Program-made: the position numbers and the translations under genes
Origin: a virus
Reading direction: 5' to 3' (one strand)
IMG/VR virus record: IMGVR_UViG_3300027704_000041
Span: 1 to 48,311 of that record
Length of the DNA: 48,311 bases
Notes under the pieces: model-generated
Databases searched by the model: none
Told to the model about the DNA's origin: nothing
The model's input: only the letters and a program-made list of their open reading frames with translations
Shown here: positions 8,788-18,944 of the stretch, one piece after another
Layout: the number at the start of each line of letters is the position of its first letter
How positions within the stretch are numbered: the stretch's first letter is position 1

Positions 8788-10242
8788 ATGGCATTAGCTG
8801 GAACTGGCGCTGAGTTATCACATGTGGTACCTCGCCCAAACAAACTTGCCTTTGACAACAATTACTTGTCAATCGCAGATAATGATTTTAACTTTGCAAG
8901 ACAATTCTTACCAGAAGTATATGAGAAAGAAGTAGAAAGATACGGTAACCGTACTATCTCTGGTTTCTTAAGAATGGTAGGAGCTGAAATGCCTATGGCA
9001 TCTGATCAAGTAGTTTGGTCTGAACAAGGTAGAATACACGTAGCATCAAACAACGCTACAATAGCAAACACCACTGCAACAACAGATACTATTACATTAG
9101 TAGCTGATCCTGTTGGAAATGGTGACGGATTAACCGCTGCTCAACAATTTGCTCTATATTCTGTAGGTGATACTTTAGTTGTATCTCAAGGAAATAGAAC
9201 TGTAAAAGCAAGAGTGCAATCAAAAGCTGGAGTTACTTTAGTAGTATCTGCTTATGATTTTGCTGGTATTGTACTTGCAGGTGCTAATGATGCTGGATTT
9301 ACTGCTGCTGCAGTACAACTATTCATCTTTGGTTCTGAGTATGCAAAAGGAACAAACAACGAGTCTCAACAATCTGTAGATTCTCCATTCACTAAATTTG
9401 ACAACAAGCCTATCATAATGAAAGGTAAGTATGAAATTAGTGGATCTGATACTGCACAAATTGGATGGGTTGAAGTTGCTACTGAAGCTGGAGCTTCTGG
9501 GTACTTATGGTACTTAAAATCTGAATCAGAAACAAGAATTAGATTTGAAGATAAATTAGAGATGGCAATGATTGAGGCTGAAAAAGCTGTTGCTGCATCT
9601 GGTTTAGCTGCAACTTTTACTGGATCTGAAGGTTTATTTGCTGCAATTGAGTCTAGAGGATTAGTATATAACAATCAACAATTTGCTAACGCTTGTGTTG
9701 GTGGAGGAATTGATGAGTTTGATGCTATCTTACAAGAGCTTGACAAGCAAGGAGCTATTGAAGAGAACATGATGTTCTTAGATAGATCTACTGCTTTAAG
9801 TATCGACAAGATGCTTGCTAACCAAAATTCTTACGGAGCTGGAGGTACATCTTATGGTGTATTCGATAACTCTGAGGATATGGCTTTAAATTTAGGTTTC
9901 TCTGGATTTAGACGTGGATCTTACGATTTCTACAAGTCTGACTGGAAATACTTAAACGATGCAACAACTCGTGGATTAATTGCTGACGTAGAAGGAGTTA
10001 TTGTTCCTGCTGGAACTTCAACTGTATACGATCAATCAATGGGGAAAAATATCTCTAGACCATTCTTACACATCCGTTACAGAGCTTCTGAAGCAGATGA
10101 TAGAAGAATGAAGTCTTGGATCACTGGATCTGTTGGTGGAAGTTACACTTCTGACGTAGATGCGATGACTGTAAACTTCTTATCAGAAAGATGTTTATGT
10201 GTACAAGCAGCTAACAATTTCGTATTATTGAAAAAATCATAA
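8788..10242 (+). CDS. Major capsid protein
   Basis: 484 residues following the scaffold-like gene. The body has SDTAQIGWVEV, a Gly/Tyr/Trp segment (GYLWYLKSESETRIRFED) and a beta-rich C-terminal half, reminiscent of capsid proteins from crAss-like and related Bacteroidota phages, which adopt the HK97 fold; the fold itself is inferred. The central part around residues 90-190 (Thr/Val/Gly-rich) may be an inserted surface domain. Very regular codon use, a strong A/T-rich leader (AAATTAAAAATTATG) and a hairpin directly after the gene fit an abundantly expressed product. Confidence 0.85.
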   Translation: MALAGTGAELSHVVPRPNKLAFDNNYLSIADNDFNFARQFLPEVYEKEVERYGNRTISGFLRMVGAEMPMASDQVVWSEQGRIHVASNNATIANTTATTDTITLVADPVGNGDGLTAAQQFALYSVGDTLVVSQGNRTVKARVQSKAGVTLVVSAYDFAGIVLAGANDAGFTAAAVQLFIFGSEYAKGTNNESQQSVDSPFTKFDNKPIIMKGKYEISGSDTAQIGWVEVATEAGASGYLWYLKSESETRIRFEDKLEMAMIEAEKAVAASGLAATFTGSEGLFAAIESRGLVYNNQQFANACVGGGIDEFDAILQELDKQGAIEENMMFLDRSTALSIDKMLANQNSYGAGGTSYGVFDNSEDMALNLGFSGFRRGSYDFYKSDWKYLNDATTRGLIADVEGVIVPAGTSTVYDQSMGKNISRPFLHIRYRASEADDRRMKSWITGSVGGSYTSDVDAMTVNFLSERCLCVQAANNFVLLKKS

Positions 10243-10259
10243 TACAACACAGGTAATCT

Positions 10260-10286
10260 TTACCCTCGTTATATCAACGGGGGTAA
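10260..10286 (+). terminator. Hairpin after the capsid gene
   Basis: An 11-bp stem (TTACCCTCGTT with AACGGGGGTAA, one G-U pair) closes a 5-base ATATC loop, followed by CTATTACTTTTATTT. The downstream T run is imperfect, so this could be a partial terminator or an mRNA-stabilising structure that sets capsid gene expression apart from downstream genes. Confidence 0.6.
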
Positions 10287-10324
10287 CTATTACTTTTATT
10301 TAAATTATTTAATTATATTATATC

Positions 10325-11095
10325 ATGGAAAAAAAAGAAAAAAAAAGGCCAACTAAAATAGACGGTTGGGAAATAAAGGATAGACTTTACGAATTAGTAG
10401 GTAGACATAAACCATTAGTGTTTACGGTACCATCACTACATACGCCAGAAAGATCTTTGCTTTATTTTGATGAAAAAGAAGGTTACAATAGAGAACTTAA
10501 GTACGCTACAAACCACTGGTCTCCATTTGTGGACGAGCAAGATGGTAACGCTACTTTAGGTAGAATAATAATGAGAAATGGTAAACTGTTTGTATCTAAA
10601 AAAGATCAAAGTTTACAGAAACTATTATCATTATATCATCCTATGAAAGACCAGATGTATAAAGAGTTTGACAAGGTTGAAGAAGCTAATGATGATTTAG
10701 CTTACATGGAATACGAGATAGAAGCTTTACTAGCTGCTAAGTCGTTAGATGTAGACGCTGCAGAAGCTATATTAAGATCTGAAGTTGGTAGTAATGTAAA
10801 CAACATGACTAGCAAAGAGATCAAAAGAGATGTGCTTTTAATGGCTAGAAGAAATCCAGGTATGTTCTTACAATTAGCTAATGATGAAAATGTAGAACTT
10901 AAAAACATTGGAGCTAAGTTTGTTGAAAACAACTTAATAAAACTTTCAGCTGATCAAAGGATATTTAGTTACCCTAACGGTAAGAAACTATGTGCTGTTC
11001 CTTATGATGAACACCCAATGAATGCGTTGGCTGCTTATTTCAAGACAGATGATGGTATGGAAATGTTTAAAAACTTATCCAAAAAATTAAAATAA
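10325..11095 (+). CDS. Head-module protein, function unknown
   Basis: 256 residues immediately after the capsid gene and its hairpin. The N-terminal half is mixed (WEIKDRLYELVGRHKPLVF; then RIIMRNGKLFVSKKDQSLQK and LSLYHPMKDQMYKEFDKVEE), the C-terminal half helical. In related marine phages a gene of this size commonly follows the capsid gene, so a minor head, decoration or head-completion role is plausible. I see no catalytic motif and do not recognise the family by name. It begins MEKKEKKRP, behind an A/T-rich leader. Confidence 0.6.
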   Translation: MEKKEKKRPTKIDGWEIKDRLYELVGRHKPLVFTVPSLHTPERSLLYFDEKEGYNRELKYATNHWSPFVDEQDGNATLGRIIMRNGKLFVSKKDQSLQKLLSLYHPMKDQMYKEFDKVEEANDDLAYMEYEIEALLAAKSLDVDAAEAILRSEVGSNVNNMTSKEIKRDVLLMARRNPGMFLQLANDENVELKNIGAKFVENNLIKLSADQRIFSYPNGKKLCAVPYDEHPMNALAAYFKTDDGMEMFKNLSKKLK

Positions 11096-11102
11096 AAACA
11101 AT

Positions 11103-11135
11103 GTAAAGTGACCGTCTTCGGGCGGTTACATTTAC
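11103..11135 (+). terminator. UUCG tetraloop hairpin
   Basis: A 9-bp stem GTGACCGTC/GGCGGTTAC (with two G-U pairs) closes a C(UUCG)G tetraloop, an exceptionally stable RNA loop. The lower part GTAAA/TTTAC extends the stem past one bulged A. It is followed by TTAAAAATATTATT. It lies between the 256-residue head gene and a small gene, and could act as a terminator, attenuator or mRNA stabiliser. Confidence 0.7.
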
Positions 11136-11149
11136 TTAAAAATATTATT

Positions 11150-11311
11150 ATGGCTTTTAAAATGAAACATATTGGCTTCGGCGATACAGTTGAGGCTATA
11201 ACAAAGGCAACAGGAATAAAGAAAGTTGTTGATAAAATTAGCGAAGCTACAGGAAAAGATTGTGGCTGCGATAAAAGAAAAGAATATTTAAATAAAAAAT
11301 TCCCTTATTAA
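11150..11311 (+). CDS. Small Cys-containing phage protein
   Basis: 53 residues from the ATG at 11150 (MAFKMKHIGFGDTVEAI). A GTG at 11108 in the same frame would make a longer protein, but it lies inside the UUCG hairpin and is unlikely to be used. The end, CGCDKRKEYLNKKFPY, with two cysteines next to a basic patch, recalls a short motif found in many marine phage proteins from memory. It sits between head and connector genes with only two bases before the next ATG. The role is unknown; a small virion component or metal-binding peptide is possible. Confidence 0.6.
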   Translation: MAFKMKHIGFGDTVEAITKATGIKKVVDKISEATGKDCGCDKRKEYLNKKFPY

Positions 11312-11313
11312 TT

Positions 11314-12015
11314 ATGGCTGTAAATGTAGATACTGTTTATCAAACTGTTTTAAGTACATTAAACAAAGAGCAACGTGGATACGTTACACCTCAAGAGTTT
11401 AATCTATTTGCTGAGCAAGCTCAATTAGATATCTTTGAACAATATTTTTATGACATAAACCAATTTGGTAGACTTCATGGAAACAGTACAGAGTACTCAG
11501 ACATGTTAACTATATTAGAAGAAAAAATAAGTATATTTGAAAGTGTACCTCAAGCGGTTGTTATGGCCAATACAGGTATAGGAACTTTACCAGCTAACTA
11601 TAGATTAGGTAGCGTAATACATACTGCTTCAGGTGTTTCTAGAATAGTAGAAAAACTAAGTAAAAAAGATATAACAATAATAGAATCTTCACCACTAACA
11701 ACTCCTAATTTAATTAGACCAGCCTACACTAGAACTACTGAGACTACAATACAACTTTATCCGGCATCAATAATTGCAGGTATAACATGTAATATTATAG
11801 CTAGACCAGCAGCTCCTAATTGGGGTTATGTAATGGTTTATGGAGAAGCTCTATACAATTCAGTTACAAGTACCAACTTTCAACTAGCTTCATCAGAAGA
11901 AGTTGCATTGGTAGAAAAGATATTAGAACTTGCTAGTCTTTCTACAAAAGAAATGCAAATGTATCAAGTTGCTAATCAAGAAGAAATGCAAACAATCCAA
12001 CAAGAAAAACAATAA
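11314..12015 (+). CDS. Putative head-tail adaptor/neck protein
   Basis: 233 residues. The helical N-terminus (QTVLSTLNKEQRGYVTPQEFNLFAEQAQLDIFEQYF) resembles connector adaptor proteins that plug into the portal; a beta-rich middle and Gln/Glu/Met-rich helical tail follow. It lies after the head genes and directly before a second connector-like protein, where neck genes are usually found. The assignment is by position and overall character. The next gene starts three bases downstream, so the two are likely co-translated. Confidence 0.55.
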   Translation: MAVNVDTVYQTVLSTLNKEQRGYVTPQEFNLFAEQAQLDIFEQYFYDINQFGRLHGNSTEYSDMLTILEEKISIFESVPQAVVMANTGIGTLPANYRLGSVIHTASGVSRIVEKLSKKDITIIESSPLTTPNLIRPAYTRTTETTIQLYPASIIAGITCNIIARPAAPNWGYVMVYGEALYNSVTSTNFQLASSEEVALVEKILELASLSTKEMQMYQVANQEEMQTIQQEKQ

Positions 12016-12018
12016 GAT

Positions 12019-13185
12019 ATGCCATTATTTTCAGGTACACAACAAGGTTATTATAGCCAAAGTCAAAGTTTCACTGGAGCAGGTGCTGGCAACGTTACTG
12101 TTGGCCCAGTTACAACGGCTTTCTTTCCAGTAAGACCTTTACAACAAGCTGGAATACAGGTTTTTATAAATAACATAGAAATCAGTAAAAACAGTTACTC
12201 TTACAATGGTACAAATCCAGGTGATGTAACAGCTGATGGTAGTTTTAATCTAGTGTTTAACAATACAAATATAAATGCTAATGTACAGGCTGCTGATGGT
12301 TCACCTTTATTAGGTTTAACTATATTATTTAGAGAGACTGTAGCTAACGAGCAATTTGGTAATTATCAATATATACCTCTTCAAGATATTATAAGTAACT
12401 TTATTATATCATATGTTGGTGAGGATAAAATAATAAGTAAAATAAGAAGAACTGATGTAGCATTTCACGCTCAGAGAGGTCTAGCTGAATTAAGCTATGA
12501 TACACTAAAGTCTTTTAAATCTCAAGAAATAGAGATACCACCTTCACTTGTAATGAAACTACCACATGACTTTGTTAACTATGTTAAGTTATCTTGGGTC
12601 GGTAGAGACGGTATTGAAAGAACTTTAATGCCTACTAGTAAAACAAGTAATCCAGAAGCGCTTCTTCAAGATGCTTCTTACGATTACACATTTGATAACG
12701 ACGGTACGTTACTAACTGCAAATGATTCTGAAACTTGGGAGAAGTTTAGAGCAGCTACAAATAGAAACTCATCTAATGTAGATTCAACAGAACAATTCCC
12801 TGTGAACTTTGGAAGTGCTGGTGGTAGATATGGGTTAAGTCCTGAGAACGCTAATACTAATGGAGTTTATTTTATTGATAATCTAAGAGGTAAGATATTC
12901 TTTGATTCTAGTTTAACTGGTAAAATAGTTACGCTAAAGTACATAAGTGATTCACTTGGCACTGACGCTGAGATGGTTGTTCACAAGTTTGCAGAAGAAG
13001 CTATGTATAAGCATATAGCTTACGCTATATTAGCGACAAGAGCAAACACTCAAGAGTATTTAGTAATGAGATTTAAAAAAGAAAAGTTTGCAGCTACTCG
13101 CCAAGCTAAATTAAGATTATCAAATTTAAAATCAGAGGAGCTTACTCAAGTAATGAGAGGTAAGTCTAAGATTATAAAACACTAA
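12019..13185 (+). CDS. Putative neck/tail-tube-like structural protein
   Basis: 388 residues. The N-terminal ~110 residues are beta-rich (FFPVRPLQQAGIQVFINNIE). A connector-like helical part follows around residues 130-190 (ISNFIISYVGEDKIISKIRR), and the protein ends in a basic C-terminus with RGKSKIIKH. A closing basic 'GxSKxIKH' tail recurs from memory in structural proteins of related marine phages. Position between the adaptor and the very large tail protein suggests a role in the portal-tail junction, comparable with T7 gp11-type proteins in place though not shown in sequence. Confidence 0.55.
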   Translation: MPLFSGTQQGYYSQSQSFTGAGAGNVTVGPVTTAFFPVRPLQQAGIQVFINNIEISKNSYSYNGTNPGDVTADGSFNLVFNNTNINANVQAADGSPLLGLTILFRETVANEQFGNYQYIPLQDIISNFIISYVGEDKIISKIRRTDVAFHAQRGLAELSYDTLKSFKSQEIEIPPSLVMKLPHDFVNYVKLSWVGRDGIERTLMPTSKTSNPEALLQDASYDYTFDNDGTLLTANDSETWEKFRAATNRNSSNVDSTEQFPVNFGSAGGRYGLSPENANTNGVYFIDNLRGKIFFDSSLTGKIVTLKYISDSLGTDAEMVVHKFAEEAMYKHIAYAILATRANTQEYLVMRFKKEKFAATRQAKLRLSNLKSEELTQVMRGKSKIIKH

Positions 13186-13188
13186 AAT

Positions 13189-16100
13189 ATGCCAGAATTT
13201 ATTCATAATTTTACTCAGGGAAAGATGAATCATGATCTCGACGAGAGAATGGTTCCAAACGGTCAATACAGAGATGCTTTAAATGTTTCTGTGTCTACTT
13301 CTGAATCTAGCAACGTTGGTGCTTTACAAAACATAAAAGGTAACACTGAAATGAAAGGTTCGCCTTCTTCAGAGTCGAATTGGACTGCTGGATACATAGA
13401 TAGTTTAAAAAATCCTGTATGTATAGGTTCTATTAGACATGAGCCAACAGAGTGTATATATTGGTTTATTACATCTGATAGAGATACTAGAAAAGATTCA
13501 ATAAATACTATAGCAGAGTTTAATCAAAAAACAGGTGACGTTACTCCTGTTATTGTTGATACTAAAAATATATTAAAGTTTAGCTCTCAAAAATTAATAA
13601 CTGGTATAAACATAGTAGATGATCTGTTGTTCTTTACAGATGATAATAGTGAACCTAAGAAAATAAACATTGTAAAGTTTAAAAAAGGTTCTTCAAATGG
13701 TGGTAGTCCAAATTTTGTAACTCATACAAAAATACCAGCATATTCCACATCAAGCAAAACATATTCTTTTAACGCCGCTGGGGCAGACTTTACAGAAGCA
13801 GATGTTACTGTTATTAAAAAATCACCTTTATGTAAGCCTGATTTAACTCTAGCTACAAGTAGTAGATCTTATTCTGGAGAAGAAGTTCCAGGTACAGGTG
13901 TTAGTCCTTTAAATACTACTTATGACTTTGTAGGGAATTTCCCAGCAAGTGGTGATACATATACTAACTTTACTTATATATCTGATCAAGCTAGTGGTAC
14001 TGCCGCTGCTGAATACACGCCTCTACCAACTTTTCAGGAATGGGTTGTTGATCAAGCTTTAGGTTCACCTGTGTTTCCAGTTAACATGGCAAGCGTTACA
14101 TTAGCGTTTAATCAAACACCTACTGGTTGGGAGGATGGTGATACAATAGCTTTAACTGGTAGTGCCGTTGGAGATTATAATAACATAGACGAATATACTC
14201 TTAGGTTAAAGATAGTTGCTAATGGTATAAACGGTAACGAAGTAGAATTTCAAATAATGTCTATACCTTCAAAGATACTAAGATTTGGAGTAGCTGAAGA
14301 TGAGCTTGTTTCTTGGGAAGCTCTTTTAGAGGAAAAAGATCCTATGTTTGAATTTGAGTTTCCTAGATTTGCATATAGATGGAAGTATGAGAACGGAGAG
14401 TATTCTTGTTTCTCACCATTTACTTCACCGGCTTTTGAAGGTGACGACTTTGAATATTTATCTAGTGACGGTTATAATTTAGGCATGCAAAACCGTTTAA
14501 GATCTTTAATAATAAGCGGTTTTAATTGGGGTAGTTTAGAGGTTGTTGAGGTTGATGTTTTAATGAAAAAATCTAGATCAAACAATATATACGTTGTTGA
14601 CACTTTAAAAAGATCTGAGTCTGATGTTTTAAATGTTTCTCCACCAAATACATTTAAGTTAAAGACAGAATTAATTGGCGCGGTAGTAGAGTCTAATCAA
14701 TTATTAAGACCTTGGGATAACGTTCCAAGAAAAGCTAAAGCTCAAGAGGTTACAGCTAATAGATTAATATTTGCTAATTATTTACAAAACTTTGACGTAC
14801 CTAAATTAAAATTAGACCTTAGCATAGCTAGCTCAACACACCCTGGCTTCATTGATTCTGATAATGATGGTGATTTAACTGATGAGCAAAACTTTAAAAG
14901 ACCAATACCTTCGCTTAAGAGTATTAGAAAATACCAAGTAGGTATAGTACTTCAAGATGCTTATGGTAGACAAACACCAGTATTCACTAACCCACAAGCT
15001 ACTGTTAATTTAGATAAAGTTAACGCTGTTAAAACTAATAAGTTTGTAATAGAAGCTTTACCAATAGCTAATACTATTGCTAATAACTTCACTCATTACA
15101 AATACTTTATAAAAGATACATCTAACGAGTACTACAACTTAGCATTAGATAGATTTTATTTTGCTGAAGACGGTAACGTTTGGTTAAGCTTTCCTTCATC
15201 TGAAACAAGCAAAGTACAAATAGATAGTTATTTAATACTAAAAAAACAACACGACACAAATAGTCCTTCTATAGGACCTTCAAGATACAAAGTGTTAGAC
15301 GTTCAGTCAAAGGCTCCAGATTTTATATCTAGGTCTAAAAAAATATTTTCAACAGCTAACGCAACAGTTTTAAGTGGATTTAAAGAAGGTTTTTCTACGA
15401 TAAGTTTTAGTTCCGCTGCTGATATTAATGGCGCTTTTGCTAATGGTTTTAACGGTGACACATCTTTAAGGATTTCACAAGGAGCAAACTCAACTGATAT
15501 AATAGGTGTTAAGAGTGGTGGTAGAACTGGAGTTGGTGAGACATATGTAGTTAATTTAGACACACCACTTGGCGCAGAGTCTTTGTGGATGGGTACTACA
15601 GGTTTGGAAGACGGTGAGGAAATAACTATTGACTTGTTTAAAGAAGAAGAAGATAGGTTACCTGAGTTTGAAGGAAGAGTTTTTGTTAAAATAAACAGAG
15701 ATACGGATTTTGAAGTAAACATAGTAAAAACATTTGAACAAGCAAATAAGAGATATGGAATAAAAGCTCACGTGGATATAGTTTCACCTAGACATGTGTG
15801 TGGAAATAGTTTAGGTAGGTCTGAGAGATGGGGTTATTGGCACGGATCAGCTGGTCAAGGTAGATCTGGTTGTTTCTGTGACGCGTGTGAAGACCAAAGA
15901 AGATTTAACGCTCCTTTTAACAACAATGGTAGCAGGTGCAAAGGAACTTCGGGCGGCGGCGGGCCTAGAGCAAACACTGTAGCGGAAGGTAATCCTGACT
16001 GGAAGTTTGCAGATGTCTTTAGAGTAGGTTGCGCTACTAATGAAAAAATGATTGGTATAGCCGTAATTGGTACTGATGATTGGTCTAATTCTCTCGTGCA

Positions 16101-18944
16101 ACCAGGTGATGGTGGTGATAAGGGAACTAGTAGTGGTGATTTTATGAGAACAACAGCTAGCAATGGTGAGTTAATAAGAATTATTCATACTGATGGTAGA
16201 GTTACAAAACCTTACGAGATTGATAAAAACTGGAGAGTTGGATTAGCAAGAGGTTGTAAAAAAGGTTGCTTTGCTGGTGTTAACCCAGGTTGCGACGCAG
16301 ATAAACAGAGTGGTAAAGACGGAAACAAGCATCTAGGACTTGCTTTAAAATTAAAAGAACCAATACAAGAAGACTGGGTTGGCGATCGTACAGCTAGTGG
16401 TATGAGTTCAATAAAAGGATACGAAATAGTAGAAGAAATTGTAACTGATAACAATAGCGTTTTAACATCTACAAATCCAGCTGTTTTTGAAACAGAACCA
16501 AAAGAAGCTGTTGATATAGATATATACTACGAAGCTTCATGTGCTTTTCCAATATCTGATTTAATATCAGGTTCAACTAGCAATAACATTAAAGTTTTAG
16601 ATTATTTCAATTGTTATTCTTTTGGTCAAGGTGTAGAATCTGATCGTATTAGAGATGATTTTAACGCCCCTGTGATAGGTAAAGGTGTTAAAGTTTCTAG
16701 TATATTAGATGAGCCATATAGAGAAGAAAGAAGATCAAATGGTCTTATATTCTCTCAAATATATAATTCAACTTCAGGTGTAAATAGATTGAATCAATTT
16801 ATACACCATATAGAGAAGAAAGAAGATCAAATGGTCTTATATTCTCTCAAATATATAATTCAACTTCAGGTGTAAATAGATTGAATCAATTTATACAGGC
16901 AGAGGCTATAACAAAAGATCTTAACCCAGAGTACGGTTCAATACAAAAACTACACTCTAGAAACACTAATCTAGTTACTTTATGCGAAGACAAATGTCTA
17001 AGTATATTAGCTAATAAAGATGCATTGTTTAATGCTGACGGTAGCGCTAACATAACCTCTAACAAAGCTGTTTTAGGTCAAGCTCAACCTTACGCTGGTG
17101 AGTTTGGTATAAGCACCAACCCAGAGTCATTCGCTGCTTATGGTTTTAGAAGTTATTTTTCAGACAGAAACAGAGGTGCTGTTATTAGATTATCACAAGA
17201 TGGTATAACTAATATAGCTTTAAAAGGTCTTACAGACTTCTTTGCAGATAACTTACCAGTATGTACTAAAATAATTGGTAGTTACAATGATGACAAAGAA
17301 AACTACAATATAACTTTAGACAAGTTAACAGATGAATGGCAAGACAAGTTCTCTAAGACACCGAAAGATAAAACACATTGTGAAGTACCTAATGACGAGT
17401 CTGATGACGTGGAAACAACTACAGTGTCATTTAAAGAGACAGTAGGTGGTTGGCCTAGTAGAAAATCTTATTATTCTAAAACAGGTAATGTTTTTTATCC
17501 ATTAGAAGGTGGTGTGTCTATAAACGACAAGTATTACACTTTTAATAAAGGATTAATATGGGAGCACGCCTCTAATAGCGTTCACAATAATTTTTACGGA
17601 ACTCAATACGATAGCTCTGTTAATGTTATTATAAACGATGCTACTGAATCTGTGAAAGGTTTTAAAACTCTTAACTATTCTGGAAGTGATTCTAGAAGAT
17701 ATACCTACGGGACGAGTGCTGGTTTAACTGGTTTGAGTATAGCAGAGCTTGTTGATCTACGTATAGTACCTTCTACTGTAAACAGCGAAGCTTTTACACC
17801 TGGATGGTATACTAATTATATAAACACTGACATGGAAGAAGGTCAGATAAAAGAGTTTATTAAAAAAGAAAACAAATACTTTAATAAAATAAAAGGTTTA
17901 AATACTTTTTGGAAAGACAATTGCGACAACAACGTTGATTCTAGCGCTTTCCCAACACAAGGTTTAGGCTTTGCAACCATATCAGCTAGCGCACCAAGTG
18001 CTTTTGACTTGACTATTAACATAGATTTAAGTTGTTCCACTACTGGTAATAGCGATATACCAGATACAACTAAGAAGTTCTGGTACTACTGGTCCTGTAA
18101 CAAGCCTGGCTCTAATATAAACATAGACATAAGACAAAAAGCAACAGATCAATTAGTTAAATGTGGTATTGAAGAGTTTTACAACAACTTCTCTAACGGG
18201 TATGCTGAAATAGATAAAAACTATTTTGATTTTAAGTTTTTCAACTCTTCAGGTGTAAATGTTAATACAACTTTGTATAATCAAGATAATGAAATAATGA
18301 ACGTGAGTGGTAAGTTTCTTTATATAGAACCAGCCACTACTCCTGATAATAATGCTTTAAATAAAAATGTTACTGGAACGTCAGTACCTAACACATATCT
18401 TATCATAACTGTTACCAACGGTGTTATAACAGCTAAAACTCAATACAACACGCTAAGCGCTTGCTCATTAACTCCTGACGCTCAGTTTAAAAGTTTTCTT
18501 GGTTATAGATACACTAGTGGTGCAGGGGTTTACTTTATAAACTTAATAACATATGCGGCTAGTATTTCAACACCTTCTCAAAGAGCAGCTGCTACAAAAA
18601 CACAACTTAAAAACTGGTTAACTAGTTCTGCTATAGTAAATGTTCCTAGTCGTGATTTAATGAGACTTAGTAATGAGTTTACTTATTCTGCAGGAGCTGG
18701 TATTGCTGTTGGAGCTACCTTGTACGGAAACGGTGGAGTTGCTTTAACTCCTAACTATAGAAAAGGTATAATGATATACAACACGTTGTCAACATTAAGT
18801 GAATCTGGTTACTATCTATATACTAACCCACCAACAGCGTTGTTAAAAACAGACGCAGGGTGGAGTAGTTTACCTAGCAATTGGAAGTTTATAACATTTG
18901 AAAATAGCGTAATTACTCACATAACAACTATGAACACTCTATAA
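13189..18944 (+). pseudogene. Giant tail protein split by a 92-bp duplication
   Basis: Two open frames, 13189-16875 (1228 residues) and 16881-18944 (687 residues), are one gene interrupted by a perfect 92-bp tandem duplication at 16714-16897. Removing one copy joins them in frame into a 1887-residue protein. The start (FIHNFTQGKMNHDLDERMVP, then NGQYRDALNVSVS and NIKGN) matches the opening of large tail stabilisation/nozzle proteins in crAss-like and other podoviruses. Around the break the text is conserved-looking on both sides (NGLIFSQIYNS then NQFIQAEAITKDLNPEYGS). Residues 871-1034 contain nine cysteines. It probably forms the tail nozzle or stalk. The break may be an assembly artefact or a real recent mutation. 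Confidence 0.75.
16714..16897 (+). repeat. Perfect 92-bp tandem duplication
   Basis: Copy one is 16714-16805 and copy two 16806-16897; all 92 bases match, starting CCATATAGAGAAGAAAG and ending AATCAATTTATACA. Because 92 is not a multiple of 3, the second copy shifts the frame of the tail gene and stops it at 16875. Confidence 0.95.

Noticed and set aside
11108-11149. GTG start extending the 53-residue gene
   Set aside because: Lies within the UUCG hairpin; the ATG at 11150 has a proper leader.
16812-16880. C-terminal tail of the 1228-residue frame after the second repeat copy
   Set aside because: This is the repeat translated out of frame, not real protein sequence.
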